The position numbers were made by a program, and so were the translations under genes. The notes under the pieces were generated by a model. It was not told where the DNA came from. It made no database searches and was given only the letters and a program-made list of their open reading frames with translations. A stretch of DNA of 59,609 bases from IMG/VR virus record IMGVR_UViG_3300046168_000017, positions 1 to 59,609 of that record. One strand, 5' to 3'. Positions 9,218-16,940 of the stretch are shown piece by piece; within the stretch, counting starts at the first letter, position 1, and every line of letters begins with the position of its first letter. This DNA comes from a virus.

Positions 9218-10774
9218 ATGTCAGACTTAATAGTCAAGAACCTTAACTTTGGTGACAAAGCTAGGGAAGAAGTATTTAAAGGTATAACAAAACTCACAAC
9301 TGCTGTTAGCTCCACACTTGGAGCTAGCGGTAAATGTGTGATGTTAGAAGATAATACTGGAAGACCAGTAATTACAAAAGATGGTGTAACAGTTGCAGAC
9401 TCAGTAATACTAAGAGATCCTGTTGAAAACATGGGTGCTACCTTATTAAAAGAAGCTGCTCGCAAAACAGTTAGAGAAGCAGGTGACGGTACAACTACAG
9501 CCACTGTTTTAGCTCATGCTATATTAAAGGAAGCTTATAAAGTATCAGATAAAACAAACTCTAGAGAGTTAAAAGACGGTATAAGTAAAGCTGTAGATAA
9601 AGTTGTAGAGTTTTTAAAAGCAAACTCAATAGATGTACAGGGAGATATGCTTAATCAAGTTGCTTCTATATCTACTAACAATGATAAATTTTTAGGCTCT
9701 ATTATTGCAGATGCTTTTAAAGCAGTAGATAACACTGGTGTAGTAATGATGGAAACCTCTGCAGATGGAAAAACAGAGTTTGAGGTAGTTGAAGGAGTAC
9801 AATATGATAAAGGTATTACAAATTCTCATTTTATAACTAACAAACAAAGCAATTCAGCTGAACTAGAAAATCCACTAGTATTGCTAATTGAATCTCCTGT
9901 AGAAACAATTAGGCAAATTCAATCAGTGCTAGAGTACGTAATAAAAAACAACAAACCTTTGCTTATTATAGGCGATTTAGAACAAGGTGTTTTATCAGCT
10001 CTAGCAATGAATAAAATGAAAGGTAATATAAAGGTTAATGTTATTAACGCTCCTACTTACGGAATAAACAAAAAGCAAATGCTTGATGATTTGTGCTTAT
10101 TAACAGGAGCTACTATAATAAACGAAGATCTTGGTGATGATATGGATTTAATCCAAGTTGAACACTTAGGTACATGTTTAAAAAGTATTACAACTCACGA
10201 TAGCACAATAATTCAAGTGGCTCAAGCTTCGCAAGAAATAAAAGCCATAATAGAAGATATAAAAGAAAAACTATTAAAAGAGAAAAACTCTAACAAAGTA
10301 ATTAGGTTAGAAAAAAGATTAGCTATGTTAGCTGCTAGAATTGCTATAGTAAAAGTAGGCGCTAACTCTGAAATTGAATTAAAAGAAAAAATGGATAGGG
10401 TTGAAGACGCTATTTGTGCTACAAAAGCTGCGGTTAAAGAAGGTATAGTATCGGGTGGAGGTATTGCTCTGCTTAATGCCTCTAATAATATCAAATCAAA
10501 TAATATTGGTGAAGATGTGCTGCTAAAAGCAATACAAGCTCCTTTTAAAACAATATTAGAAAACGCAGGTATAGAAACATTTGACCAAAACGCTAAAAAT
10601 GGTTTTGGTTTAGATGTAGTTACAGGAAATATGGTAAACATGATTGATTCAGGTATTATAGATCCTCTACTTGTTACTAAAAGCGCTTTAACAAATGCAG
10701 CTTCTGTGGCTACTACTATATTGTCAACTGATTGTGTAATAAATAATCTTAGAATTGATGAAGGCAATAGGTAG
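9218..10774 (+). CDS. groEL: Phage-encoded chaperonin GroEL (Cpn60)
   Basis: The 518 residues follow GroEL along their whole length. The ATP site is intact: ITKDGVTVA near residue 50, AGDGTTTATVL near 88-98 (its Asp matches the catalytic Asp87 of E. coli) and a C-terminal equatorial segment with RVEDAICATKAAVKEG, whose Asp matches Asp398, followed by VSGGGIALL. The protein is about 30 residues shorter than E. coli GroEL and lacks the Gly-Gly-Met tail. The next gene, overlapping by 17 bases, is GroES, the reverse of the usual bacterial order. A complete phage-borne GroEL/GroES pair is uncommon; its clients are probably the large capsid or fibre proteins (inference). Confidence 0.95.
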   Translation: MSDLIVKNLNFGDKAREEVFKGITKLTTAVSSTLGASGKCVMLEDNTGRPVITKDGVTVADSVILRDPVENMGATLLKEAARKTVREAGDGTTTATVLAHAILKEAYKVSDKTNSRELKDGISKAVDKVVEFLKANSIDVQGDMLNQVASISTNNDKFLGSIIADAFKAVDNTGVVMMETSADGKTEFEVVEGVQYDKGITNSHFITNKQSNSAELENPLVLLIESPVETIRQIQSVLEYVIKNNKPLLIIGDLEQGVLSALAMNKMKGNIKVNVINAPTYGINKKQMLDDLCLLTGATIINEDLGDDMDLIQVEHLGTCLKSITTHDSTIIQVAQASQEIKAIIEDIKEKLLKEKNSNKVIRLEKRLAMLAARIAIVKVGANSEIELKEKMDRVEDAICATKAAVKEGIVSGGGIALLNASNNIKSNNIGEDVLLKAIQAPFKTILENAGIETFDQNAKNGFGLDVVTGNMVNMIDSGIIDPLLVTKSALTNAASVATTILSTDCVINNLRIDEGNR

Positions 10775-11018
10775 GAATTTAATAATAAAGAAAACAAAAG
10801 AAGGTACCACTAAAACTAAAGGTGGTTTGCTTCTTGCTGAAAATCAAAGGGAAGATATAAGATACGTAGAGGCAACTGTTATATCAGTTGGAACAGAAGT
10901 GTTAGGTGTTAATGAAAAAGACATTATATTTTACGATAGACACGCTGGTCATAAAATAGAGATAGATAAACAGTCTTATAATGTTATAAAAGCTCAAGAT
11001 GTAGTAGTTGTGACATGA
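10758..11018 (+). CDS. groES: Co-chaperonin GroES (Cpn10)
   Basis: The product is an 86-residue GroES-fold protein. It has the N-terminal strand (KAIGRNLIIKK), a mobile-loop-like segment with KTKGGLLLAE, which in GroES binds the GroEL apical domain, and the C-terminal strand (YNVIKAQDVVVV). A TTG lies one codon upstream at 10755, but the ATG at 10758 is preferred. The start lies inside the end of groEL and the stop overlaps the next ATG (ATGA), so translation is probably coupled. It should close the ring of the adjacent GroEL. Confidence 0.88.
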   Translation: MKAIGRNLIIKKTKEGTTKTKGGLLLAENQREDIRYVEATVISVGTEVLGVNEKDIIFYDRHAGHKIEIDKQSYNVIKAQDVVVVT

Positions 11019-11461
11019 GATCGTTAACAGCTAGTGACATTAAAGAGTTAAACTTACTTAAGCATTATAGAATAATTAGAAAATGGGCTTGTAAGAATAA
11101 TAATTTAAACGACGCTGATTTAGAGTTATTAATTTATTTAGATTCTATTGGTTTATTTAACATTAAAGATTTTAAGCAAGGTACGTATTCTTATAGTTGG
11201 GATACTCGAAGATGGAGTAGACTTGTTGACGAAGACTGGATAGTTATTTGGAGAAAAAGAAACAGAACAACACAGAAACATAACATGTATCAAGTCTCTT
11301 TTAAATGCAAACAACTTATACATAGAATATATAGAATAATGCTAGGCGAAGAAGATTTGCCTATAAGCAAAAGAAGAAATAAATTAATAGCTGGAAAAAG
11401 TTACACTGATAAGGTTTTAACTAAAGCCATTTACAGTGTAAATAAAGATAAAAAAAGATGA
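11015..11461 (+). CDS. Putative winged-helix DNA-binding protein
   Basis: This 148-residue basic protein starts in an ATGA overlap with groES. Residues about 18-50 look like a helix-turn-helix (LLKHYRIIRKW...LNDADLELLIYLDSIGLF). Residues 65-105 form a Trp-rich beta hairpin and helix (WSRLVDEDWIVIW), as in MarR-like winged helices. The C terminus is Lys/Arg-rich. It might regulate the late operon or act in the virion. The fold assignment is by eye and function is unknown. Confidence 0.5.
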   Translation: MRSLTASDIKELNLLKHYRIIRKWACKNNNLNDADLELLIYLDSIGLFNIKDFKQGTYSYSWDTRRWSRLVDEDWIVIWRKRNRTTQKHNMYQVSFKCKQLIHRIYRIMLGEEDLPISKRRNKLIAGKSYTDKVLTKAIYSVNKDKKR

Positions 11462-11916
11462 GTATAGAACAAGTATTAGGTGGAGCTTTAGGTCCTGAGG
11501 TTATAGAAAGATTAAGGCTTAGAAAAGCGGGTAAAAGCCAAAGAAATGCTTTAGTCAAACGAAATCGTGAAAATAACGCTGGCACTTTTGGTTATGCACA
11601 GGTAGCGAGACCTGGTCAAATTAAAAAATTACCAGGAGATATGACTATTAATCAAAACATGCAACAGCAGCCAACAAATACTGTAGATAATACTATTCAA
11701 CCAGAAACTGCTTATGATCCACTTACTCAATATAATCCAGCTGATTTAGATCCAACTGGTGGAGCGGCTTTAGTTCCACCATCAAATGAAGCGGCTAATT
11801 TAGCAGATCCTGCTACAAGAAGCTTTGGTGTAGCTGGCGCTGCAAATGATATGTTTGGAACACCTTTTCAAAGACAAAGATCTGTAAGTAAGAAATATTG
11901 CAAAAAAAATAAATAA
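11458..11916 (+). CDS. Hypothetical protein, possible virion component
   Basis: The 152-residue product starts in an ATGA overlap with the previous gene. The N terminus is helical and basic; the middle is rich in Gln, Asn and Pro (residues about 60-125), typical of flexible or structural phage proteins. It ends in KKYCKKNK, a Cys-Lys tail also seen in several small neighbours. No family is recognised. Confidence 0.55.
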   Translation: MSIEQVLGGALGPEVIERLRLRKAGKSQRNALVKRNRENNAGTFGYAQVARPGQIKKLPGDMTINQNMQQQPTNTVDNTIQPETAYDPLTQYNPADLDPTGGAALVPPSNEAANLADPATRSFGVAGAANDMFGTPFQRQRSVSKKYCKKNK

Positions 11917-11923
11917 ATAAACT

Positions 11924-12136
11924 ATGAATCACGATATTGATAAAATTAAAAAAAATCCTAAACTAGAAGGACAAATAGGTGAAAACGCTATATGGGACGG
12001 ACCATTAGATAAGGCTGGTTTTCCTATGGGCGAAGGATCTAGCTCTGGAATTACAGGTATGCAAGTATCTAAATATCCCACAGCTTATTCAGCTGGACCT
12101 ATAACATCTAAGAGTTCTTTATATTCTAAAAAATAA
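11924..12136 (+). CDS. Small hypothetical protein
   Basis: The 70-residue product has a central Gly/Ser/Met-rich segment (PMGEGSSSGITGMQVSKY) and ends in SKK. It is in a tight run of small genes; its stop overlaps the next ATG by one base. No known family or catalytic motif is seen. Confidence 0.55.
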   Translation: MNHDIDKIKKNPKLEGQIGENAIWDGPLDKAGFPMGEGSSSGITGMQVSKYPTAYSAGPITSKSSLYSKK

Positions 12137-12336
12137 TGTACACATCTCCACTATTTAAAGATTTCCCTGAAATAAAGGAAAAGAACAAAGGAAAGTTTAC
12201 AGCTTGGGCTAAGAAAAACGGGTTTAAAGACGCGTGCTCTGCGGCTACAGCTGTTATGGCGAAAAAAGATAAATACAGCGATGAAGTAGTCAAGATGGCT
12301 AACTACGCAAATAACTTCGGTTGTAAAAAAAAATAA
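12136..12336 (+). CDS. Small SPL-tagged protein with Cys-Lys tail
   Basis: The 66-residue, strongly basic protein begins MYTSPLFKDF and ends in FGCKKK. The middle (AWAKKNGFKDACSAATAVMAKKDKYSDEVVKMANYA) looks like a compact helical unit with a regular Ala/Lys pattern. The same N-terminal SPL/SPF motif occurs in several adjacent small genes, suggesting a shared role or target in the virion. Function is unknown. Confidence 0.6.
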   Translation: MYTSPLFKDFPEIKEKNKGKFTAWAKKNGFKDACSAATAVMAKKDKYSDEVVKMANYANNFGCKKK

Positions 12337-12585
12337 ATGAAAAGTAATTCACCATTTAAACAAGATAAATGCGCAGCTGCTTGGGCAAAGAAAAAAGAAA
12401 GCTATATGTCAAGAAAGTCTAAAACTAGTTTAGACACGTCTAAGAAAAACAAAGCTGGAGGTTATGATAAAAAAGAAATTCCAATAAGCGAAAAAGAAAA
12501 TCTAGCTGAATACAATAGAGAAAAAGGAGAATTTGAATGTGTTAACGGAAAAATTGTTCTTAAAAAAACTGGTGACGATCAATAA
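12337..12585 (+). CDS. Small SPF-tagged basic protein
   Basis: The 82 residues begin MKSNSPFKQDKCAAAWAKKK and continue very Lys-rich. The first 18 residues resemble the start of the upstream protein (SPF/SPL followed by a Cys/Ala/Trp-Ala-Lys-Lys segment). The coding start directly abuts the previous stop. No function can be given. Confidence 0.6.
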   Translation: MKSNSPFKQDKCAAAWAKKKESYMSRKSKTSLDTSKKNKAGGYDKKEIPISEKENLAEYNREKGEFECVNGKIVLKKTGDDQ

Positions 12586-12600
12586 TAAATATAATACAAT

Positions 12601-12801
12601 ATGGCATTTTATATAAATAGTCCTTTTCACATGGAAGATAAACAATGTGAGTCATGGAGAAAACAAGCAGCTAAACTTGACAAGGAAGTAAAAGCCTTAA
12701 GAGCTGAAAGCAAAAAAACAGGCAAAGTAACAAACTGGGATGCTAAAGCAGATGAATTGTCTAGAGTAAGAGAAAGAATAGCAGAAAAATGTAAAAAATA
12801 A
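12601..12801 (+). CDS. Small SPF-tagged coiled-coil protein
   Basis: This 66-residue protein opens MAFYINSPFHMEDKQCESW and is then a predicted alpha-helix with heptad-like Leu/Ala spacing, ending in AEKCKK. It shares the SPF motif and the Cys-Lys tail with neighbours. It could be a small virion or assembly factor. Unknown function. Confidence 0.6.
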   Translation: MAFYINSPFHMEDKQCESWRKQAAKLDKEVKALRAESKKTGKVTNWDAKADELSRVRERIAEKCKK

Positions 12802-12806
12802 TATAT

Positions 12807-13061
12807 ATGAAATTTTCATCACCATTTATGGCAAAAAGTCCACTTAATCAAGAGTTTGGAGAAAAAGAACCTTCTGTTGTTGAGACAGATGCTAGCAAAG
12901 AAAAAAGAGAATTATCTCAAAAAACAAAAGACTCTTTACAGCAAAAAGCTTGTAAAAGAGATAAACCTTTTTATAGTAAAAAACACGGAAAATACGTTGA
13001 ATGCGAAGATGGCGTATTAACAAATACACCAAAAAACACATCAACATACGAAAAAATATAA
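12807..13061 (+). CDS. Small SPF/SPL-tagged protein
   Basis: The 84-residue product starts MKFSSPFMAKSPLNQEFG, with two copies of the motif (SPF and SPL) within 13 residues. A charged middle region precedes CKRDKPFYSKKHGKYVECEDG, a Cys-bounded basic segment. It is one of the clearest members of the SPF/SPL group in this window. Confidence 0.6.
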   Translation: MKFSSPFMAKSPLNQEFGEKEPSVVETDASKEKRELSQKTKDSLQQKACKRDKPFYSKKHGKYVECEDGVLTNTPKNTSTYEKI

Positions 13062-13063
13062 CT

Positions 13064-13897
13064 ATGAGTTCACCATTTCAAAGAGCCTTTGCGGCTAAAT
13101 CACCACTACCAAATCATGGTAAGATACAAAAAAAACTAGACAAGCTTAATAAAAAATATGGTGACACTGATTTTTATGAAAGAGAAGATGTTCAAAATTT
13201 AATTAAGAAAAAAACAGCTGCTAAAGAAGCTCACAAGTCTGATAAAAAAACTTTACCTATTGATGATAAAAATAGTTACGACTATGACTATGATCAAAAT
13301 GAAGATATAACTACTGCTAAAAAAGCGCCATTAAAAAAAAACTATAGCCCTTTAGATCAAGGTGGTTATGTAGGAGGTGGTATGAGTAGAAGTGATTACG
13401 CACCAACTGCTGATCTTTATCAAAACATGTTTAATAAAGTAGAGTCTGCAACTAAAGACTTTATGGACGGTCAAGCTGATGTTGAAGCAAGAGCTGAGTC
13501 TGGAGAGGCTAGAGCAATGAGGAGAGATAGGAAATTTAAAAAAAAAGGCGCGTCAATGAGTAAAAAAAGGCAAGCTAGTTTCAATGAAAAAACTGATGAA
13601 GTTATTGAAAGAGCTGCTGATTTTAGAGAATTAGCTAACGCTAAACAACAGAGAGCTACAGACGCGGCTAATGCTACAAATTCAACAAAGACTACAACAA
13701 CACCGGCAACACCAACAACACCACCATCCTCAAATCCACCAAACTCACCGCAAAAACCTGCTACAAATAACGCATGGGCTAATCTTTTTAATATTGTTCA
13801 AGGATATGCGGATGAAACACAACAAGCGGCAATTAAAAATTTCAATAAAGCAATAAACCCAAATATAAACAATCAAATACAGGAAAAAAATAGCTAA
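13064..13897 (+). CDS. SPF/SPL-tagged charged structural protein
   Basis: The ATG at 13064 is chosen because the preceding frame (open from 13001) overlaps the upstream gene, and because the protein then begins MSSPFQRAFAAKSPLPNHG, again the double motif. The 277-residue product is highly charged, with a Tyr/Asp patch, a GGYVGGGMSRSDY segment, a long Lys/Arg/Ala helical middle, and a Thr/Pro-rich linker near residue 215-240. It resembles an elongated, partly disordered virion or scaffold protein. Not recognised. Confidence 0.6.
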   Translation: MSSPFQRAFAAKSPLPNHGKIQKKLDKLNKKYGDTDFYEREDVQNLIKKKTAAKEAHKSDKKTLPIDDKNSYDYDYDQNEDITTAKKAPLKKNYSPLDQGGYVGGGMSRSDYAPTADLYQNMFNKVESATKDFMDGQADVEARAESGEARAMRRDRKFKKKGASMSKKRQASFNEKTDEVIERAADFRELANAKQQRATDAANATNSTKTTTTPATPTTPPSSNPPNSPQKPATNNAWANLFNIVQGYADETQQAAIKNFNKAINPNINNQIQEKNS

Positions 13898-14334
13898 TGG
13901 GACACAAAGGACATTACGGAGAATACACTGGTAACGCTAAATGGTCAAAAGATCATGCACACACAAAGGTTACCAAAGGAAATTATAAAGCATCTGAAAG
14001 AGATGATGCTGCTCATATCGACTATTTAAAACGTGATGTTCTTTACGATGATCATCATGGGCATAGCGATGAGAAAATGACTGCTGATGAAAAGCATATA
14101 TCTAAATTAGCGGGTGATATGAAATATGATAAAAAACATCATGGTTCGCCAGCTCATATAAAAGGAAGTCAAAAAGATCACGAGTATAGTAATAAAGAAT
14201 TTGAAGAACACGAGGCTAGAGTTGGTACCGATGATCACTCGCCAGTTAAGCATAGTACCTTCGATGATCCTCACAAGCACGTAGCTGGTGGTACGTATAG
14301 AAAAGTAAATGATAAAAAACCAAAAAAAAAATAA
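13897..14334 (+). CDS. Histidine-rich protein
   Basis: The 145-residue product contains 18 histidines, many in pairs or triplets with Asp/Lys (DDHHGHSD, KKHHGSPAHI), and ends in a Lys-rich tail. It is soluble and low in hydrophobic residues. Binding of divalent metals is possible. SPA and SPV motifs occur within the sequence (HHGSPAHI, HSPVKH), echoing the SPF/SPL theme of its neighbours. Its stop/start overlap with the upstream gene suggests coupled expression. Unknown function. Confidence 0.6.
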   Translation: MGHKGHYGEYTGNAKWSKDHAHTKVTKGNYKASERDDAAHIDYLKRDVLYDDHHGHSDEKMTADEKHISKLAGDMKYDKKHHGSPAHIKGSQKDHEYSNKEFEEHEARVGTDDHSPVKHSTFDDPHKHVAGGTYRKVNDKKPKKK

Positions 14335-14355
14335 AAAACTTATAAATAACTAATC

Positions 14356-14604
14356 ATGGAATATAAATCAATGGCAAAAATGGGACACAGTCCTAACGAA
14401 ATGGAATCAGTTAAACAAGAGAAAAAAGATCTAATGAACGATAATCCAGTAGCTAGAGACGCTAGCGGAGGAAGACCAATGATATTGAAACACATGGGTG
14501 GATCAAAAATTGGTGGATCACCTTTAAAAAAGCATGATGGCAAAAAATTTGAAGATGAAGGATTTATGGATTCTCATTTTAAATCAGGAAAGCCAAGAAA
14601 ATAA
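14356..14604 (+). CDS. Small Gly/Lys/Met-rich protein
   Basis: The 82 residues include MGHSPNEME near the start and IGGSPLKKHDGKKF toward the C terminus, so it also carries SP-type motifs. Met and Gly are frequent. It ends KSGKPRK. Like its neighbours it has no visible catalytic motif or membrane segment. Confidence 0.55.
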   Translation: MEYKSMAKMGHSPNEMESVKQEKKDLMNDNPVARDASGGRPMILKHMGGSKIGGSPLKKHDGKKFEDEGFMDSHFKSGKPRK

Positions 14605-14667
14605 CAGTAGGGAACTGTAAAACCCAAGTCAAACAATAACAACAACAAAAACAAACACAACAACAAA

Positions 14668-15126
14668 ATGGCAAAATTTGTAAAATTTAAAATTAACAAT
14701 GCTACCGCTCCTGGAGCTGGTGGTAATTGGGGTGGAAGAGACGTTTTAATAGGCGTTGATGACATTGAAAACGTATCTGATGTAGTATCAGGAGCAGGAG
14801 CTTACTCTGTAGTCGTTACATTAAAAAACTTTGTAGGATTAACTGCTGCCGCTGCTCAGGTTAGTGATGTAGGTCAAACAGCAGGAACAATAGGAGGAAG
14901 AATACTTACTTTAACTGTATCTACCTCTGTAAGCGCTGCTGTTAACCCAACTGCGGTTACTGTAGATGGTAACATGCCTTCTCAGTCTATTGTTAGAGCT
15001 ATGACAGCTAACCCAGGTGGGATTGCTGCTTCTGCTCAACTAGGATTAGATGGTGGTGGAGTAAGAGCTACTGACGATCAAATGTTTTGGTCAGGCGCTG
15101 TATTCAGCTCTGTTGACGATATATAA
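14668..15126 (+). CDS. Putative head decoration or small virion protein
   Basis: This 152-residue protein is rich in Gly, Ala, Val, Ser and Thr and lacks charged clusters. It alternates short beta-like stretches (ILTLTVSTSVSAAVNP, YSVVVTLKNFV), a composition typical of capsid decoration or tail proteins. A preceding CAAC/AAC-rich leader (14630-14667) sits before its ATG. Virion location is inferred from composition and place. Confidence 0.5.
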   Translation: MAKFVKFKINNATAPGAGGNWGGRDVLIGVDDIENVSDVVSGAGAYSVVVTLKNFVGLTAAAAQVSDVGQTAGTIGGRILTLTVSTSVSAAVNPTAVTVDGNMPSQSIVRAMTANPGGIAASAQLGLDGGGVRATDDQMFWSGAVFSSVDDI

Positions 15127-15134
15127 ACTAACTT

Positions 15135-15293
15135 ATGAAATCTAGAGGTTTAGGTGACGACATAGAGAAGTTTACAAAAGCTTCTGGTATCAAAAAATTA
15201 GTTGATAATGTATCAAAAGGTTTAAACATTCCCTGCGGCTGCTCAAGTCGTAGGGATGCTTTAAACAAAATGCTTCCATACAAAAATAGATAA
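15135..15293 (+). CDS. Small conserved CGC-motif phage protein
   Basis: This short ORF encodes 52 residues: an N-terminal GLGDDIEKFTKASGIKK helix, then a CGC motif and a basic helix ending KMLPYKNR. Small proteins with a GLGDxIxxxTxxTGIKK start and CGCxxR motif occur widely in tailed phages, and this one fits that pattern (from memory, not a database search). Function is unknown. It lies between the putative decoration protein and the HExxH protein. Confidence 0.6.
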   Translation: MKSRGLGDDIEKFTKASGIKKLVDNVSKGLNIPCGCSSRRDALNKMLPYKNR

Positions 15294-15294
15294 T

Positions 15295-15603
15295 ATGGCT
15301 TTTAAATTAACAAACCCTCCTTACAAAACACATCAAACTCCAGTTTATCACGTTGATATGGAAGATGATGTAATGGGTAAAGCTAATAATAATGGAACAA
15401 TAATTATAAATAAAAACGTTGATCCTAAGGATATACCTTCTGTTATTGCTCATGAGGAAGTTCATATAGATCAAATGAAACGTGGTGATTTAGATTACGA
15501 CGATGAAAACGTTTATTGGAAAGGTAAGAAATATTCACGAGCTGCTATGGAAGAAGGTGCTAAAAACCTACCATGGGAAGCTGAAGCGTATAAAAACGCA
15601 TAA
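15295..15603 (+). CDS. Putative zinc metallopeptidase-like protein (HExxH)
   Basis: The 102-residue product contains HEEVH at residues 53-57, a HExxH zinc/catalytic motif, followed by ID. A likely third ligand glutamate lies near the C terminus (LPWEAEAY, residues 92-99), a pattern seen in small phage and bacterial Zn-dependent peptidases. There is no signal peptide. If active it could process virion proteins or help entry through the cell wall. Assignment rests on motif and short length. Confidence 0.6.
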   Translation: MAFKLTNPPYKTHQTPVYHVDMEDDVMGKANNNGTIIINKNVDPKDIPSVIAHEEVHIDQMKRGDLDYDDENVYWKGKKYSRAAMEEGAKNLPWEAEAYKNA

Positions 15604-15806
15604 TGAATTTTTCAGAAAAAGGTTATCTAAGTGATAGTCCTGATGTAGATAAACATCAAAATATAATACAAGGTAATAAAATAACAATGAAAGGTGTTGA
15701 ATTTAAAGTTCTAGGAACAGACGATAGAGGATATACTAAGATAATGTATCCAGGATATGACTACACGTTTCCAGGGGCTAAATACGTAATAGAAACAAAA
15801 ATTTAA
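15603..15806 (+). CDS. Small hypothetical protein
   Basis: 67 residues; the start overlaps the previous stop by one base. The sequence has short beta-like stretches (ITMKGVEFKVLGTDDRG, YTKIMYPGYDYTF). An SDSP motif occurs near residue 10. No known family. Confidence 0.5.
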   Translation: MNFSEKGYLSDSPDVDKHQNIIQGNKITMKGVEFKVLGTDDRGYTKIMYPGYDYTFPGAKYVIETKI

Positions 15807-15816
15807 AATAAAAAAA

Positions 15817-16176
15817 ATGAGTTCAGCATTTTATCAAAAGCATTCAGCAAAAAATCCAATAAAGCAATTACAACAAGCGTATGAAAATGCAGAAACTGGA
15901 GATCTTATAGACGAAAGTGTACATGAAAATACTACATACAAGTCTAATAACTTGAAAGATAAAATATCAGGGATGAAGTATAACGTTGAAAATATTAGTG
16001 AAATACAAGAAGATGACAAAGGTCAATTCATGACAACTCTAGATCAAGACGAGTCCTACGGTGGTCCAAGACCTACAAGTTCTACTGTTACAAATTACGA
16101 TCAAGGCAAAGATCAACCTAGAGATACGTTAAGACCTTACGCTGGAAAGTATTTTAAAAAACCAAGAAAAAGCTAG
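15817..16176 (+). CDS. Small basic/acidic protein with SPF-like start
   Basis: The 119-residue product starts MSSAFYQKHSAKNPIKQ, which looks like an altered form of MSSPF...KSPL in the gene at 13064. It is polar, with no membrane segment, and ends KYFKKPRKS. Its stop overlaps the GTG of the holin gene. Confidence 0.55.
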   Translation: MSSAFYQKHSAKNPIKQLQQAYENAETGDLIDESVHENTTYKSNNLKDKISGMKYNVENISEIQEDDKGQFMTTLDQDESYGGPRPTSSTVTNYDQGKDQPRDTLRPYAGKYFKKPRKS

Positions 16177-16574
16177 TGAAAAAAATTTGGGAATGGTTAA
16201 GCGGTAACGTTATCAAAGATGTTGGTGAGGTTATTGACAATTTAACAACCACTGAAGAGGAAAAACTTCAAATCAAAAAAGACATACAAGTTATAGTTGA
16301 GAAAGCAGCTGCTACAGCTGAAGATCAAATAACAAAACGATGGGAAGCAGATATGACGTCTGACTCTTGGCTTAGTAAGAACACGCGTCCTATGGCACTT
16401 ATTTTCTTATCGTTTATGGCTATAGCTTTTATATGGGTGGATAGTCATCATGAAATATCTTTCACTGTAGAACAAGAGTGGATAGAATTATTAAAGCAAT
16501 TATTAACAACCGTATACGTAGCATACTTTGGCTCACGTGGTTTCGAAAAATATAAATCAATAAGTAATAAATAA
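16176..16574 (+). CDS. Putative holin (gene-transfer-agent 3-TM holin type)
   Basis: The 132 residues begin with an amphipathic helix (KKIWEWLSG), a long charged helix (about 20-60), and a WLSKNTRPMAL segment followed by a membrane stretch (73-88). A second hydrophobic stretch (about 104-119, LLKQLLTTVYVAYFG) ends in SRGFEK. The pattern (WLSKNTRP, a membrane span, and a C-terminal AYFGSRG end) matches holins of GTA/phage type. It starts with GTG (16176) overlapping the previous stop. It is far from the amidase at 48.0 kb, so the lysis genes are split. Confidence 0.7.
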   Translation: MKKIWEWLSGNVIKDVGEVIDNLTTTEEEKLQIKKDIQVIVEKAAATAEDQITKRWEADMTSDSWLSKNTRPMALIFLSFMAIAFIWVDSHHEISFTVEQEWIELLKQLLTTVYVAYFGSRGFEKYKSISNK

Positions 16575-16577
16575 AAA

Positions 16578-16886
16578 ATGGGACAATACGCAAATCAACC
16601 TGACTTTATAACACATGACATAAAAGCTGTAACACCTATAGCTGTAGGCGCTTTAAAAGCTACAGATTCTTTAAATGGATCTGTATTATACATAGGAGGA
16701 AGTACAACGGGTCAAACCTTAGAAGTTATACCCGTAGGCGCTACTGGAAGTAATGGAAAAGGATTACCTGGTCAAGCTCAAGCTATCACATTTACAAATC
16801 CTCCTCAAGGAGAATGGTTTTCTGTAGTAGTTGATTATGTTTTATCAGGTAACACTAATGTCACTAACATTATAGCAGGTAAATAA
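16578..16886 (+). CDS. Small structural protein
   Basis: The 102-residue, Gly/Thr/Pro-rich protein shows repeating beta-strand-like stretches (LNGSVLYIGGSTTGQTLEVI, WFSVVVDYVL). There is no enzyme motif. The composition suits a virion decoration or tail protein; its neighbours are a holin and a coiled-coil protein. Confidence 0.5.
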   Translation: MGQYANQPDFITHDIKAVTPIAVGALKATDSLNGSVLYIGGSTTGQTLEVIPVGATGSNGKGLPGQAQAITFTNPPQGEWFSVVVDYVLSGNTNVTNIIAGK

Positions 16887-16890
16887 CTAA

Positions 16891-16908
16891 TATATAGGTG
16901 ACTATATA
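16891..16908. other. Short inverted repeat
   Basis: TATATAG (16891-16897) and CTATATA (16902-16908) are exact reverse complements around a GTGA loop. The stem is A/T-rich and no T-run follows, so this is probably not a terminator. It could be an operator or an RNA hairpin before the gene at 16941. Confidence 0.3.
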
Positions 16909-16940
16909 AATATATAATAACAATTAAATTAAATTAAATT

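Noticed and set aside
10222-10797. 191-residue minus-strand frame opposite groEL
   Set aside because: It mirrors a conserved GroEL coding region, has no neighbours on that strand in the late arm, and its protein looks like a hydrophobic antisense product.
14605-14667. Similar GTAAAACC-type strings at 8825-8835 and 14615-14625 as a shared element
   Set aside because: The match is short and imperfect, and such A-rich strings are expected by chance here.
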